Positions 33,102 through 42,250 are shown, counted from the first letter of the stretch. The stretch is 64,000 nt of DNA from Hymenobacter wooponensis (GCF_004745865.1 NZ_SRKZ01000006.1:372001-436000); one strand, 5' to 3'. Program-made: numbers and translations. The notes: generated by a model from the letters alone, not told the origin.

Positions 33102-34538
33102 TCAATTAAACCTGTCAAGAGCAGACTCTAAGTCGGCGAGGGAGGTCTCTGAGAAGTGCAATGAGTCAGGCGGTGCGCTGGTACGTGCCTCTTGCTTGGC
33201 TATAAAGGGAGCACCATTTTCATAACGCATACCCAGTAGCACTATCTTGGCACGGGCTGGCACAGATAAGAATTGGTACCCGCCGGCTTGCGGGAGCCCG
33301 GCCAACACTAGCCGGCGCCCAGGCACTAGCAGGCGTAAAGCAGTTTGCTCAGTAGCAGTTGGCATAGGCACGTAATAAGCCGTAGTGGCTCCGCTCCAAG
33401 CTTTTCCCGTAGCAATCCATCCTAGGCGCTTAATCCAGATGCCATTTGGCACTTCTGCAAAATCATTGCCTGCCTCCGTTGGTTCATTGGGGCTCTGCAC
33501 GGCAACTGCAGGCGCCTCTACAGCAGACGCCGTTCCTTGCTCAAAGGCAAAGCGAATAGGAAGCGTTAGGCGCACTTTCACGGCTTGGCCTTCCTGCTTA
33601 CCCGGCTGCCAATGGCCAGAGGTTTGTCGCAGCACACGTAAGACCTCCTCGTCGCAGCCATCCCCAATGCCCTTTACGATACGCGGGGAATTAACTCGGC
33701 CGGTTTCGTCAACAATAAACGAAGCGAAAACTACGCCCTGCGTTTGGTTGCTTAGTGCCTGACTGGGATAACGCACCAGTTGGTTAATTTCGGCGGGACC
33801 AGCACCATACTGCGGCATCTGCTCGACCGAATTGTAAATTTTCTCAGCAGGCAGTGCGGAGGCCTCGGCCTCATGCCAGCGTAATGCGCTTCCTGAGCTG
33901 GCTGCTTCGCCGTAGAAGAGTTGCGGCTGCGCTCCGCTAGATAGCTGCACCTGCATTTCCTGACCAGCTGCCAAGGCTAACTGCTGCCCGCCAGCTGTAG
34001 CGCGCACTAACACGGCTCCTGCTAACTCCAATGGGGTGCCCGAAGTTGTTTCTGTAAGTAAGTTGGAGAGAAGCAGGTCGGCAAGGGAATAACACTCCTT
34101 TAGTTCTACCCACACGGTTCCCGTTGCAGGACGCTGGCGGGCGTCTAGCAGAGACTTAGCCGGAATACGAACGATGGTACCCTCCCGTCCCTGTACTTCA
34201 GCAGGCCGGGAAGGATCTATTTGGAAGTACTCACTGGCCTTCAAGGTCAGGTCCTGTAACCGCGCCTCTACCGGTGGGGCGGCAGCATCGTAAGTAGACG
34301 GGCGTAACACGCCTCGCCGGTATACCACCAGGGGGGCCTTCCGATTCGTGAGTCGCTCAAGATGGTGCCAATCCCGCTGAACTGGGGCAGTGGCTACGGG
34401 CTCCACGATAGAATCTAGGGCCAGCGAGTCAGCTAGAGCTGGGCTTCGTTGTTCGGTACGCTTGGGCTGCTCCCGTTGACAACCAACAGTGGCAACTGCC
34501 AGCATCGCCAGCAGAGAGAGGGGACGGAAAATCGGCAT
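33102..34538 (-). CDS. Lipoprotein with TonB C-terminal-like domain
   Basis: A 478-residue protein with a lipoprotein signal (MPIFRPLSLLAMLAVATVGC, acceptor Cys near 20). The first half (about 60-230) is beta-rich and includes REGTIVRIPAKSLLDARQ. A TonB_C-like domain occupies about 245-335 (RYPSQALSNQTQGVVFASF, VDETGRVNSPRIVKGIGDG, VLRQTSGHWQPGKQEGQAVK). A C-terminal domain of unknown type follows (about 350-478). TonB domains are normally tethered to the inner membrane by a helix, which is missing here, so a periplasmic or surface role that does not transduce energy is likely. ATG at 34538. Neighbours do not clarify the function. Confidence 0.78.
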   Translation of the reverse strand: MPIFRPLSLLAMLAVATVGCQREQPKRTEQRSPALADSLALDSIVEPVATAPVQRDWHHLERLTNRKAPLVVYRRGVLRPSTYDAAAPPVEARLQDLTLKASEYFQIDPSRPAEVQGREGTIVRIPAKSLLDARQRPATGTVWVELKECYSLADLLLSNLLTETTSGTPLELAGAVLVRATAGGQQLALAAGQEMQVQLSSGAQPQLFYGEAASSGSALRWHEAEASALPAEKIYNSVEQMPQYGAGPAEINQLVRYPSQALSNQTQGVVFASFIVDETGRVNSPRIVKGIGDGCDEEVLRVLRQTSGHWQPGKQEGQAVKVRLTLPIRFAFEQGTASAVEAPAVAVQSPNEPTEAGNDFAEVPNGIWIKRLGWIATGKAWSGATTAYYVPMPTATEQTALRLLVPGRRLVLAGLPQAGGYQFLSVPARAKIVLLGMRYENGAPFIAKQEARTSAPPDSLHFSETSLADLESALDRFN

Positions 34539-35241
34539 AACGAAGGCTATACGCTCGAAGGGAGGAGCTTATTTAGCTTAAAGGTTGTGCTTTTCAGCAA
34601 ATAACTGATTAGTAGCGAGAAAAAGTACACCCTAATATCCCTAGGCCATTTGCTTACGGTTCGTTAGCTGCTTCCCCCTCCGCCGAACTAAACCGATACA
34701 GATAAGTACAGCCTCATAGTTACATCGGTACAGAGAGTAGCATTGGTGCTGAACGGGACCTTAGTTTCGTTAAGCAATAATTCTTAGATAGTTAGCAATC
34801 AGCATACAACTAAGCTGAGCCAGAATTTTAGGTTCAGCGCGCAGTATCAGTGTTTACACGGCTAGGCCAGTCCTTGCCTGGTTCCGCACAAAGGCGCTTT
34901 CACTATAAAGGAACAATGGTTGCCTGCCATCCAGGTTTAGCAGAACCCAACGCAGGCTACGAAAGCGCCTCTTTCTCAGATGCCAGCGAGAGCCACATGG
35001 AGTTATTGGCATAGGGATATAGCGAGGGAGCCTAAAGTACATACAGCAGAAAGTAAAATGTCGGCGAGAGTTAGGCGTTTAGGTAAAAACGCTCCCAGTA
35101 CGCTTGCAGCCTCATGCATAAAGGCGAAGCTATTGTCTAAGAAAAGCTGGCCTTTAAGCTCTAGGCCACACTAAGCTCTTAATGCTGTAGCCGTTTTACG
35201 AGTTGTGTATACCCCACTAAATCTCCGATCTTTACGCAGTT
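34539..35241. other. 700-base intergenic region without a convincing gene
   Basis: Two overlapping short open frames (34854-35042 minus, 34980-35174 plus) have unnatural compositions and no family resemblance. The region contains a 10-bp perfect inverted repeat (34892-34901 with 34961-34970), which could fold into a structured RNA or be a decayed gene end. It should also carry the promoters for the two divergent flanking genes. Confidence 0.45.
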
Positions 35242-36210
35242 ATGCGCTTTCATCCTACTCTCCTGCTCTTTCCTCTACTAGGCCTGGTAGCCTGTGAGAC
35301 CGACCTAAACTCAGGCCCCCGCGTTGATTTTGTGGCTAGCAGCCGTTTCAATACGGGCAACCGTCGGCTCACCGTACCCGGCGACACAGTAGCCACCCGC
35401 ATATATGCTGAAGCTGAGAAGGGTAATCGCCTAACACGTATGCGAATTACTGCTGAATACCAGCCTTTGCCTGAAGGCATTATTTACCCCCAGGCAGGTT
35501 ACCGAGAAGGCGATCAAGACTCCTTTACCCTCATATACTTAGATACTACCTTCGAGACCGTTACGCGGTTTACGGAAAAGTTTGCTTTTCAAAGTGTGCA
35601 GCCTGCACGCACTACCGCAGGTAAGGAAACCTGGCGCTACGAGGCTACCGATAATAATGAAGAAGTAGGTACGCGTAGTTTCACCCTTCGCCTAGGTCGT
35701 GCTGATTCGGCGTTTATCTACCACAGTTATCGAATAGGTCTTCAAGCGCCTTCAGCTAATAACGCTGGACGTCGCAGTTTCTTGGCTCTTCGCTCTGGCC
35801 TAGCGCTGCCAAAGTTTACGGTATACAAGGCTCCCCAAAACAGCGATGCCCAGCAGCTTATCGATCTGTTCTACGTACCCAGTGTAACAACCGGGCCAGG
35901 GCTAGCCACTCCTTTTTACAAAGGAGCTAAGCTTACTGATACTATATGGCCCATTAAGCGCCTGACTCGCATTCGACAAACTACACTCACCAATACCGCT
36001 TTCACGGCCCTTACTACCCCCGCACAGTTTGCTTCTGCTTTTGCAGGAGGAGTTCCGTTTCCTGGCGACTCCACCTATACAGGCTCGGTTGCCAAAAACC
36101 AGGTTATTGCTTTTCGTACCCCTGAAGGCAAAAATGGCGCTATCTTCGTGGAAGACATACTCACCACGGCCATACCTACGCTGGTACTTCAGGTAAGAAT
36201 ATCGAAGTAG
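35242..36210 (+). CDS. Putative lipoprotein of unknown function
   Basis: A 322-residue exported lipoprotein with signal MRFHPTLLLFPLLGLVACET (lipobox LVAC). The rest is beta-rich with repeated segments that resemble one another (TLIYLDTTFETVTRFTEKFA, RSFTLRLGRADSAFIYHSYR). It may be a surface or adhesin-like lipoprotein, but I recognise no family. Start ATG at 35242. The stop codon lies within the left arm of a 31-bp perfect hairpin, so the transcription stop is built into the gene end. Confidence 0.75.
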   Translation: MRFHPTLLLFPLLGLVACETDLNSGPRVDFVASSRFNTGNRRLTVPGDTVATRIYAEAEKGNRLTRMRITAEYQPLPEGIIYPQAGYREGDQDSFTLIYLDTTFETVTRFTEKFAFQSVQPARTTAGKETWRYEATDNNEEVGTRSFTLRLGRADSAFIYHSYRIGLQAPSANNAGRRSFLALRSGLALPKFTVYKAPQNSDAQQLIDLFYVPSVTTGPGLATPFYKGAKLTDTIWPIKRLTRIRQTTLTNTAFTALTTPAQFASAFAGGVPFPGDSTYTGSVAKNQVIAFRTPEGKNGAIFVEDILTTAIPTLVLQVRISK

Positions 36211-36280
36211 TATTTCTAGGCCACTAAAAAGGGCTCCTCCCAGAAATGAGAGGAGCCCTTTTTAGTGGCCTAGAAATACT
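36209..36280. terminator. 31-bp perfect hairpin, bidirectional terminator
   Basis: Bases 36209-36239 are an exact reverse complement of 36250-36280, with a 10-base loop. The left arm begins inside the stop codon of the plus-strand lipoprotein gene; the right arm ends three bases before the end of the convergent FadL-like gene. A and T runs inside the arms (five A / five T) lie next to the GC-rich part on both sides, so it should terminate both ways. Confidence 0.82.
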
Positions 36281-36282
36281 GA

Positions 36283-37797
36283 CTAGAAATTGACTCCAAC
36301 GGTGACGGATGTAACAAACCGGTCTCCTTTCACTCCTACTACTGGCTGGCGGCCGCTATCAATCGTGTAGGCGGAAGTGTAGCTGTCGGTGGTGTTATAC
36401 ACTCCCGAAAGATCTAGGTAGAAATTCCGCTGAGCAAAGCCGACGCCGGCAGTATAGAAATTCTGTGCGCGATCAAACGTAGCCGTTTTGAAGGGGTCGC
36501 CGTAGCGGGCGTAGCCAGCCCGTACTCGGAATACTTCGAAACGGCCTTCTATACCAGCGCGGTAATTAAGGGCTTTGCCGTAGCTGTTGCTGATGGCTTC
36601 ATTTTCAACTGAGAACACACTGGCCCCATCTCCATCGGCACCAGATAACCGTGCTTGGCTATAATTCACATACTCCACGTCACCGCTCACGAAGGCATAT
36701 TTACCAAGAAGGAAAACAGCTCCACCGGTAGCCCGGAAAGGCGTAGTAAGCTGATAGGTGTACTCTCCTGGCTGCGTGCTTTCAGAGGCGGAGGTAACAC
36801 CAGCGCCCGAATAAGGCTCTCGGCTAAAGTTAGATTGAATAGAAGCGCCGTAAGAGTCAGTGAGTTTGCTGAACGTAGGCGTTTGTACCGACAAACCAAA
36901 CCGCATATAGTCTGCTGGGCGGTAAATTACCCCTAGCCGGAAGTTGAATCCTGTTCCCTTAGTCTCTAATGTATTGCGGCGGAGCAAGCTGGTGAAGGGT
37001 GTATTAGGATCATTCTCCGTTTCCTGAAAATCACGAGTCTCCTTGTAGCGAGTACTCACAACTCCTATAGCTCCCCCGATATAGAGTTTATCACGGTAAC
37101 TGGCGCCGTAGCCAAAGTCAAACTGGGTTTGGCCACCACTGGTTTGCACCGTTTCCTCCTGGTTGATGTCACCCACCCGCCGCAAGGTGCCTAACGAGTC
37201 ACCCCCGGTAAGGCGGCTGCGATAAAAGTTGGTCAGATAAGCCCCATAGGCCAGTCCATCAAGCGAGGTATAGGCGTTGTCCTGATACTCTTGGTCTATA
37301 TCGTCGTAGCTAACACGTGGCTCGCGTAACCGTTGAAAAAACGAACGGTCTTCGGTGGTAGTGTTACGGTAATGGTAGCGGCTGTTGAAATCATTCAGGC
37401 GAGTAATACCAAAGGCAAATGTGCCAGAGCGCCACGCCGATGTGTTGTCGTCGTCAGTCAAGCGGTTAGTGAAGGCTACACCTAAATTGCTTAAGAGCAA
37501 CGAAGAGCGCTGGTCGCTTATACTAGAAGAGCCAGCCTGTGCCTTAGTGGAAAGCTGACCGAAACCGGGAGTAAAGCTGGCATCTGATTTCACATAGAGG
37601 CCTAGACCAGCAGGGTTAGATACTAAGCTACCCAAGTTGGCGCCTACGGCCGATGTGGCGCCCCCAATGCCCAGCGCTCGTGCCGGACCACCAAATTGTA
37701 TGCGGGAGTAGCGCAGAGCATCTGCTTCGTTTTGGGCAAAGGCGTGGCTAGCCAAGCCCATGAGAGCCAGGCCCAAGCCATATTTCAGGTTTTTCAT
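36283..37797 (-). CDS. OMPP1/FadL-like outer membrane protein
   Basis: A 504-residue outer-membrane barrel of the FadL/TodX-like group used in Bacteroidota for hydrophobic ligands. Signal peptide MKNLKYGLGLALMGLASHAF is followed by the family-typical start RYSRIQFGGPARALGIGGAT and GSLVSNPAGLGLY. The rest is strands with aromatic girdles, ending FVTSVTVGVNF. Start ATG at 37797. It shares a 31-bp hairpin with the convergent lipoprotein gene. The ligand is unknown. Confidence 0.88.
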   Translation of the reverse strand: MKNLKYGLGLALMGLASHAFAQNEADALRYSRIQFGGPARALGIGGATSAVGANLGSLVSNPAGLGLYVKSDASFTPGFGQLSTKAQAGSSSISDQRSSLLLSNLGVAFTNRLTDDDNTSAWRSGTFAFGITRLNDFNSRYHYRNTTTEDRSFFQRLREPRVSYDDIDQEYQDNAYTSLDGLAYGAYLTNFYRSRLTGGDSLGTLRRVGDINQEETVQTSGGQTQFDFGYGASYRDKLYIGGAIGVVSTRYKETRDFQETENDPNTPFTSLLRRNTLETKGTGFNFRLGVIYRPADYMRFGLSVQTPTFSKLTDSYGASIQSNFSREPYSGAGVTSASESTQPGEYTYQLTTPFRATGGAVFLLGKYAFVSGDVEYVNYSQARLSGADGDGASVFSVENEAISNSYGKALNYRAGIEGRFEVFRVRAGYARYGDPFKTATFDRAQNFYTAGVGFAQRNFYLDLSGVYNTTDSYTSAYTIDSGRQPVVGVKGDRFVTSVTVGVNF

Positions 37798-37875
37798 GGG
37801 AAAGGAAGAGAGTGGCCAGCCATATAGGCTGGCCGTTCATCGGTAGACGCACCAAATACGACAGCCTAAGCGGGA

Positions 37876-39180
37876 TTATTGTACCCGACCCCGGCCGCGC
37901 GAGCCACCGTCGCCGCCACCGCTGTTACCCCCGCCACTATTTGAGGGCGAATAGCTGCGTGAAGGCTCTGAGTAGCTACGAGTGGGCTGCTCATACGAGC
38001 GTGAGGGTTGCTCGTAGGTGCGGGCAGGCTGCTGCCAAGCCCGCTCACGGCGTGCTGGCTGCTCTGCAGAACCCGAAGACTGCTGTGCGGGCTGTCCATC
38101 ATTGACCCAACCCCGACCCCGGCGGGGCTGGTTGTAGTCGTTTGGTGAGGTAGAAGGCTGCGCACCAAGCTGCCCCGATGCTTGCTCCAGTACCCGCCAG
38201 CGGCGACCACCATTTGGATCAAGATTCGGTTGTGATGAAAGCACCTCACGCCGGTCGCCGGAGAGCACGCGCCCTGTGCGGTCAGTACCGTTGCTGCCAG
38301 ATACAACACCTTGCGATGAACCAGCAGGCGCTGGGCTAGTACCATCCGCCTCTATGCGGCCACGGCCCCGGATGGGCTGCGGAGAAGAAACCACTCCGGT
38401 AGAGCCAGTAGCTGGCGCTAACACGCCATTTTGCTGCACTTGCCCACGGGGGCCACTGCTGGTAGCGGTACCCGTAGCACGAGAAGCATCAACTGCTCCA
38501 TCACGGCGCGGGCCATATACTACGCGGTTGCGCGGGTTATTATCGTAGGAGCCACCACCGTAGTAGCCAGAGCCTAGGCCTCCGTAATAGCCACCAAAAC
38601 CGCCTAGGCCACCATAGCCGTAGCCATATCCGCCGTAGCCGCCATAACCATAGCCATACGCGTCGTAAGGGCTATAGCCATAGCCGAACGGACGATACCA
38701 AGGCCGCCCGAAGCTGATGCTGATGAAAGAGCCGCCTCCCCAGAAAGGAGAGTAAAACGGATCATAAAAGGCCGAACCGAACCGGGAATAAGCTCCCGGA
38801 TAATAGGCGTAAGCCGGACCACCGTACCAGAATGGGTCGGTGTAGGCAAAATCATAGTACCCCATGCCTAGGCCTCGATAGGCCGGCTGGTGGAAACGGC
38901 GCAGGCGTTCAGCATAGCTGTAGCCGTTATCATAATATTCGGCGCTACTGGCAGAGGAGTTGCTGTCACCAGTATAGTCGGGGTTAGCCACGTCGCCAGG
39001 GTTGCTAGCATCCGTTTGAGTCTGAGTAGCCGATTGCATAGCTACCGGGGCCGTTACCCGGTCCTTGGAAGAAAAATAAACGCCGTCGCTCTCCGTAGTG
39101 GTGAGGGCCGACGTGCCAGCGCAGCCGCCCAGCGTAAGCAGGGCTAAAGCGGGCAATACGGAGTGGATGCTTTTTTTCAT
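37876..39180 (-). CDS. Gly/Tyr-rich low-complexity lipoprotein
   Basis: A 434-residue protein with lipoprotein signal MKKSIHSVLPALALLTLGGC. A middle block (about 165-220) is almost entirely Gly and Tyr (YGYGYGGYGGYGYGYGG) and the C-terminal third is rich in Ser, Pro, Arg and Gly (QPSRSYEQPTRSYSEP; GGSRGRGRVQ end). Such proteins occur in the envelope of Bacteroidota and are annotated inconsistently; none has an assigned function that I can justify. The Tyr/Pro repeats suggest a structural or matrix-like role. Divergent from proS, with which it shares a promoter region of about 190 bases. Start ATG at 39180. Confidence 0.75.
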   Translation of the reverse strand: MKKSIHSVLPALALLTLGGCAGTSALTTTESDGVYFSSKDRVTAPVAMQSATQTQTDASNPGDVANPDYTGDSNSSASSAEYYDNGYSYAERLRRFHQPAYRGLGMGYYDFAYTDPFWYGGPAYAYYPGAYSRFGSAFYDPFYSPFWGGGSFISISFGRPWYRPFGYGYSPYDAYGYGYGGYGGYGYGYGGLGGFGGYYGGLGSGYYGGGSYDNNPRNRVVYGPRRDGAVDASRATGTATSSGPRGQVQQNGVLAPATGSTGVVSSPQPIRGRGRIEADGTSPAPAGSSQGVVSGSNGTDRTGRVLSGDRREVLSSQPNLDPNGGRRWRVLEQASGQLGAQPSTSPNDYNQPRRGRGWVNDGQPAQQSSGSAEQPARRERAWQQPARTYEQPSRSYEQPTRSYSEPSRSYSPSNSGGGNSGGGDGGSRGRGRVQ

Positions 39181-39366
39181 GGATGCTAGCGCGAAAAGAA
39201 CGAATCGGAAGATTAAAAACTAATAGTGCCCGGCGATGAAGGGCCAGGGTTGGTCCATATCCTCCGGATTTAATAACGTAATTTGGCCCCGAAACGGTGC
39301 CCTTTCTCTGAGACAAATCTTATACCAGAAAAGGAACCTTTCTGCCCAATCAAAGATACTCCGAAT

Positions 39367-40842
39367 ATGAGCAAAAGTTTGCCTAAGCGCAGTGAAGATT
39401 ACTCTCTGTGGTACAATGAATTGGTGAAACGTGCTGGTCTAGCCGAAAACTCGGCCGTACGTGGCTGCATGGTGATCAAACCGTACGGGTACGCCATCTG
39501 GGAAAAGATGCAGCGGACCTTGGACGATATGTTCAAACGGACGGGTCACCAAAATGCCTATTTCCCGCTTTTCGTACCCAAAAGCTTATTTGAAGCCGAG
39601 GAGAAAAATGCGGAAGGTTTTGCCAAGGAATGTGCCGTAGTAACACACTACCGCCTACAAACAGACCCCGAAAACCCCGGTAAGTTGCGTGTTGACCCAA
39701 ACGCCAAGCTGGAGGAAGAACTAGTGGTGCGCCCTACTTCGGAGGCCATCATCTGGAGCACGTACAAAAACTGGATTCAGAGCTACCGCGACTTGCCTCT
39801 GCTCATTAATCAGTGGGCCAACGTAGTACGCTGGGAAATGCGTACCCGCCTATTCTTGCGCACTGCCGAGTTCCTGTGGCAGGAAGGCCACACTGCCCAC
39901 GCCACCGCCGAGGAGGCCGTAGCTGAAACCCGCCAGATGCTGGAGGTGTACGCTCAATTCGCGGAGGAATGGCTGGCCCTGCCCGTGGTAAAAGGCGTAA
40001 AGACTGAAAATGAGCGTTTTGCTGGTGCCCTCGACACCTACTGCATTGAAGGGCTGATGCAGGATGGCAAGGCACTGCAGGCTGGTACTTCTCACTTCCT
40101 AGGCCAGAACTTCGCCAAAGCTTTTGATGTGCAGTTTGCCACTAAAGAGGGTGGCCTAGAGCACGTATGGGGCACTAGCTGGGGCGTGAGTACCCGCCTG
40201 ATGGGTGCCTTGGTAATGGCTCACTCCGATGACGAAGGCTTGGTGCTGCCGCCCAAACTGGCCCCTATCCAAGTGGTGATTGTGCCCATTTACAAAACTG
40301 GCCAACTTGATGAGTTGCTGGAGCGCATCCGGCCGATGCAAATGGGCCTGATTGAGCGTGGCATCTCGGTGAAGATTGATGACCGCGACACTGAGCGTCC
40401 CGGCTTTAAGTTTGCTGAATGGGAGCTGAAAGGCGTGCCCGTTCGCATTGCCGTAGGTATGCGCGACTTAGATGGTGGCACCGTAGAAGTTGCCCGCCGC
40501 GATACCAAGGAGAAGATGAACCTGCCGCTGGCCGATATCGTGAACAGCGTAGATCAGCTGCTACAGGATATTCAGCGCAACATTTACCAGCGCGCCCTAC
40601 GCTTCCGCGAGGAGAACACCACTCGCGTAGATACCTACGAGGAGTTTAAGCAGGTGCTCGACAACAAGCCGGGCTTTGTAGTAGCCCACTGGGATGGCAC
40701 CTCCGAAACCGAGGAGCGCATCAAGGAGGAAACCAAAGCCACTATCCGCTGCATTGCACTCAACGAGCCCGATGAGGATGGCATTTGCATTGTAACGGGT
40801 AAGCCCTCGAAGCGCCGGGTGTACTTCGCCCGCGCCTACTAG
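39367..40842 (+). CDS. proS: Prolyl-tRNA synthetase (archaeal/eukaryotic-type short form)
   Basis: A 491-residue class II aminoacyl-tRNA synthetase charging tRNA-Pro. It is the short form without the bacterial editing insertion. RPTSEAIIWSTYKNWIQSYR is motif 2 and WQEGHTAHATAEEAVAETR continues it. Motif 3 is in GLEHVWGTSWGVSTRLMGAL. The anticodon-binding domain (about 290-400) is followed by a C-terminal zinc-type domain. The ATG at 39367 (MSKSLPKRSEDYSLWY) is used; an upstream non-ATG frame to 39283 is unlikely. The stop TAG is inside CTAGGCC and followed by GGCCTAGGCC. Essential housekeeping gene. Confidence 0.97.
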   Translation: MSKSLPKRSEDYSLWYNELVKRAGLAENSAVRGCMVIKPYGYAIWEKMQRTLDDMFKRTGHQNAYFPLFVPKSLFEAEEKNAEGFAKECAVVTHYRLQTDPENPGKLRVDPNAKLEEELVVRPTSEAIIWSTYKNWIQSYRDLPLLINQWANVVRWEMRTRLFLRTAEFLWQEGHTAHATAEEAVAETRQMLEVYAQFAEEWLALPVVKGVKTENERFAGALDTYCIEGLMQDGKALQAGTSHFLGQNFAKAFDVQFATKEGGLEHVWGTSWGVSTRLMGALVMAHSDDEGLVLPPKLAPIQVVIVPIYKTGQLDELLERIRPMQMGLIERGISVKIDDRDTERPGFKFAEWELKGVPVRIAVGMRDLDGGTVEVARRDTKEKMNLPLADIVNSVDQLLQDIQRNIYQRALRFREENTTRVDTYEEFKQVLDNKPGFVVAHWDGTSETEERIKEETKATIRCIALNEPDEDGICIVTGKPSKRRVYFARAY

Positions 40843-40867
40843 GCCTAGGCCACTATGTAGCAAATTA

Positions 40868-40902
40868 AAAAGCCCCGCTGCTTCCAAGGCAGCGGGGCTT
40901 TT
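40868..40902. terminator. Bidirectional terminator between proS and the DinB-like gene
   Basis: AAAAGCCCCGCTGC (40868-40881) pairs perfectly with GCAGCGGGGCTTTT (40889-40902), 7-base loop, with an A run on the left and a T run on the right. Works as a rho-independent terminator in both directions. Confidence 0.9.
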
Positions 40903-40914
40903 GCGTTTACAGCG

Positions 40915-41487
40915 TTACTTAAGTTGTGGCTGCGGCTGAACTGATATTACCGCGGCTCGTTGCGCTTGCTGCACATGGCGTTGCATGTGCGCTACTACAA
41001 ATAGCAACGCCTCCCCTACTCGTAGCTTCAACAGCCGAAAGAACTCAACGGGAACTGCCTTGCGGTTGAGATTAGCCTGGGCAGCCAAGGGCAGCAAGGA
41101 ACTCCAAGCGGCCAATTGCGCCTCAAATTCCTGCAGCACCGCGGGCGTCAGATGGCTACGGGCTGGGTTCATGCGGCTAAGCGTCTTCTGGGCCTTCCGG
41201 TTCTCGGGCCGCACCAGCTCATACGACTTGCGGCCCAACCAGCTAAACCCAACTTCCTCCTCTGGCTTACTGGCGGCTTCTGGGTGGCCTAGAGCCCGTT
41301 GCAGGGCGGGCAGGTAGTAACGCCCGTAACGGTTTAGATGCTCCAGGCATTCTAGCACGCTCCAGCTTTCGGGACTTTGCTTGTGGTTCAATACGGCTTC
41401 GGGTAAGGGCAGCAGCTCTTGGTGCAGCGTAGCATCAAGGGAAGCTAACCGTTGCTGAAGGTCGGTGAGGAAAGCGGTTGGGCGCAT
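40915..41487 (-). CDS. DinB-like protein
   Basis: A 190-residue four-helix-bundle protein of the DinB/YfiT superfamily. LNHKQSPESWSVLECLEHLN and RYYLPALQRAL carry the conserved Trp-Ser and an early His-containing helix; VAHMQRHVQQAQRA near the end supplies the late His pair. Many such proteins bind a metal through three histidines and act as thiol transferases or are uncharacterised, so a specific role cannot be given. The ATG at 41487 is chosen over an ATG at 41520, because the extra eleven residues do not look like part of the fold. Convergent with proS. Confidence 0.8.
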   Translation of the reverse strand: MRPTAFLTDLQQRLASLDATLHQELLPLPEAVLNHKQSPESWSVLECLEHLNRYGRYYLPALQRALGHPEAASKPEEEVGFSWLGRKSYELVRPENRKAQKTLSRMNPARSHLTPAVLQEFEAQLAAWSSLLPLAAQANLNRKAVPVEFFRLLKLRVGEALLFVVAHMQRHVQQAQRAAVISVQPQPQLK

Positions 41488-41560
41488 GGGCAAGCATTGG
41501 CTGTTGTGTAGAGCAAACATCCGGAGCCTAGGCCACTAAAACCTTGACGGCAATCAATAT

Positions 41561-42205
41561 TTAGCGCAGGCGGCTCAGCGTCTCGGGCGTCATGCGCAGA
41601 TAAGAAGCAATGTACTTCTTCGGAACCCGCTGAAATAGCGTTGGGCTCCGGGCTAGTAGCCGCTGGTAACGCTGAGCCGGGTCGGGCAGGAGCAGATCTA
41701 TTTCTCGCTCGATGCGGCCTACCAAGTTGCGCTCAAGCTCTGCACGCCAGAAGTGAGCGAAGTTGATATTCTGCTCTATGAAAGTCATAAAATCTGAGCG
41801 ACTAATGCCGAGCAGCGCACTCTTGCGCAACGCCTGAATACCATACTCCGATGGCTGGGCCGTCACGAAGGAGGGAAACGAACAGAGCAGGCTGCTCTCG
41901 TACCCAAAGCCTACGCAGATTTCTTCAGGGCCCGCCGGGAAGTAAATGCGCAGTAGGCCAGTATGCACAAAGTACAGCGTGTGCTCTGCTTGGCCCGGCC
42001 GAATCAGAAACTCGCCCCGCGGCAGATGCACTTGCTTTTGCCAATACCCTACAAAAGCTTCAACATCGGCGGTGGTGAGTTGTGGCACCTGGCCTAGAAG
42101 CTCTTTAAGAGCCTGAAAAGCGGGAGATAATGTGGCGGAAGACGACGACACGACAGCAGTAGCGTAGCATAAAACCTGCTGGAAAAGATAAGAAAGCCAA
42201 GCCAT
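41561..42205 (-). CDS. Crp/Fnr-family transcription regulator
   Basis: A 214-residue regulator. The N-terminal cNMP-type beta barrel (about 40-135) shows QVHLPRGEFLIRPGQAEHTL and VHTGLLRIYFPAGP. A long dimer helix and a C-terminal winged helix follow, ending YIASYLRMTPETLSRLR (recognition helix). No Cys cluster for an Fe-S centre. The ATG at 42205 is used, but the first 25 residues have little resemblance to the family, so translation could begin later at a GTG. It is divergent from nfeD with 45 bases between starts, so it may regulate that pair. Confidence 0.86.
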   Translation of the reverse strand: MAWLSYLFQQVLCYATAVVSSSSATLSPAFQALKELLGQVPQLTTADVEAFVGYWQKQVHLPRGEFLIRPGQAEHTLYFVHTGLLRIYFPAGPEEICVGFGYESSLLCSFPSFVTAQPSEYGIQALRKSALLGISRSDFMTFIEQNINFAHFWRAELERNLVGRIEREIDLLLPDPAQRYQRLLARSPTLFQRVPKKYIASYLRMTPETLSRLR

Positions 42206-42250
42206 TACTGGGCTTCTGCGTATCTTTTCCTAACCAAACACCTTACTCCT

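Noticed and set aside
34854..35174. Two short overlapping open frames in the gap upstream of a lipoprotein gene
   Set aside because: They overlap each other on opposite strands, have odd composition and no recognisable motif or family.
38276..38548. Plus-strand open frames inside the Gly/Tyr-rich lipoprotein gene
   Set aside because: Low-complexity GC-rich DNA gives open frames on the other strand; none has a plausible start or domain.
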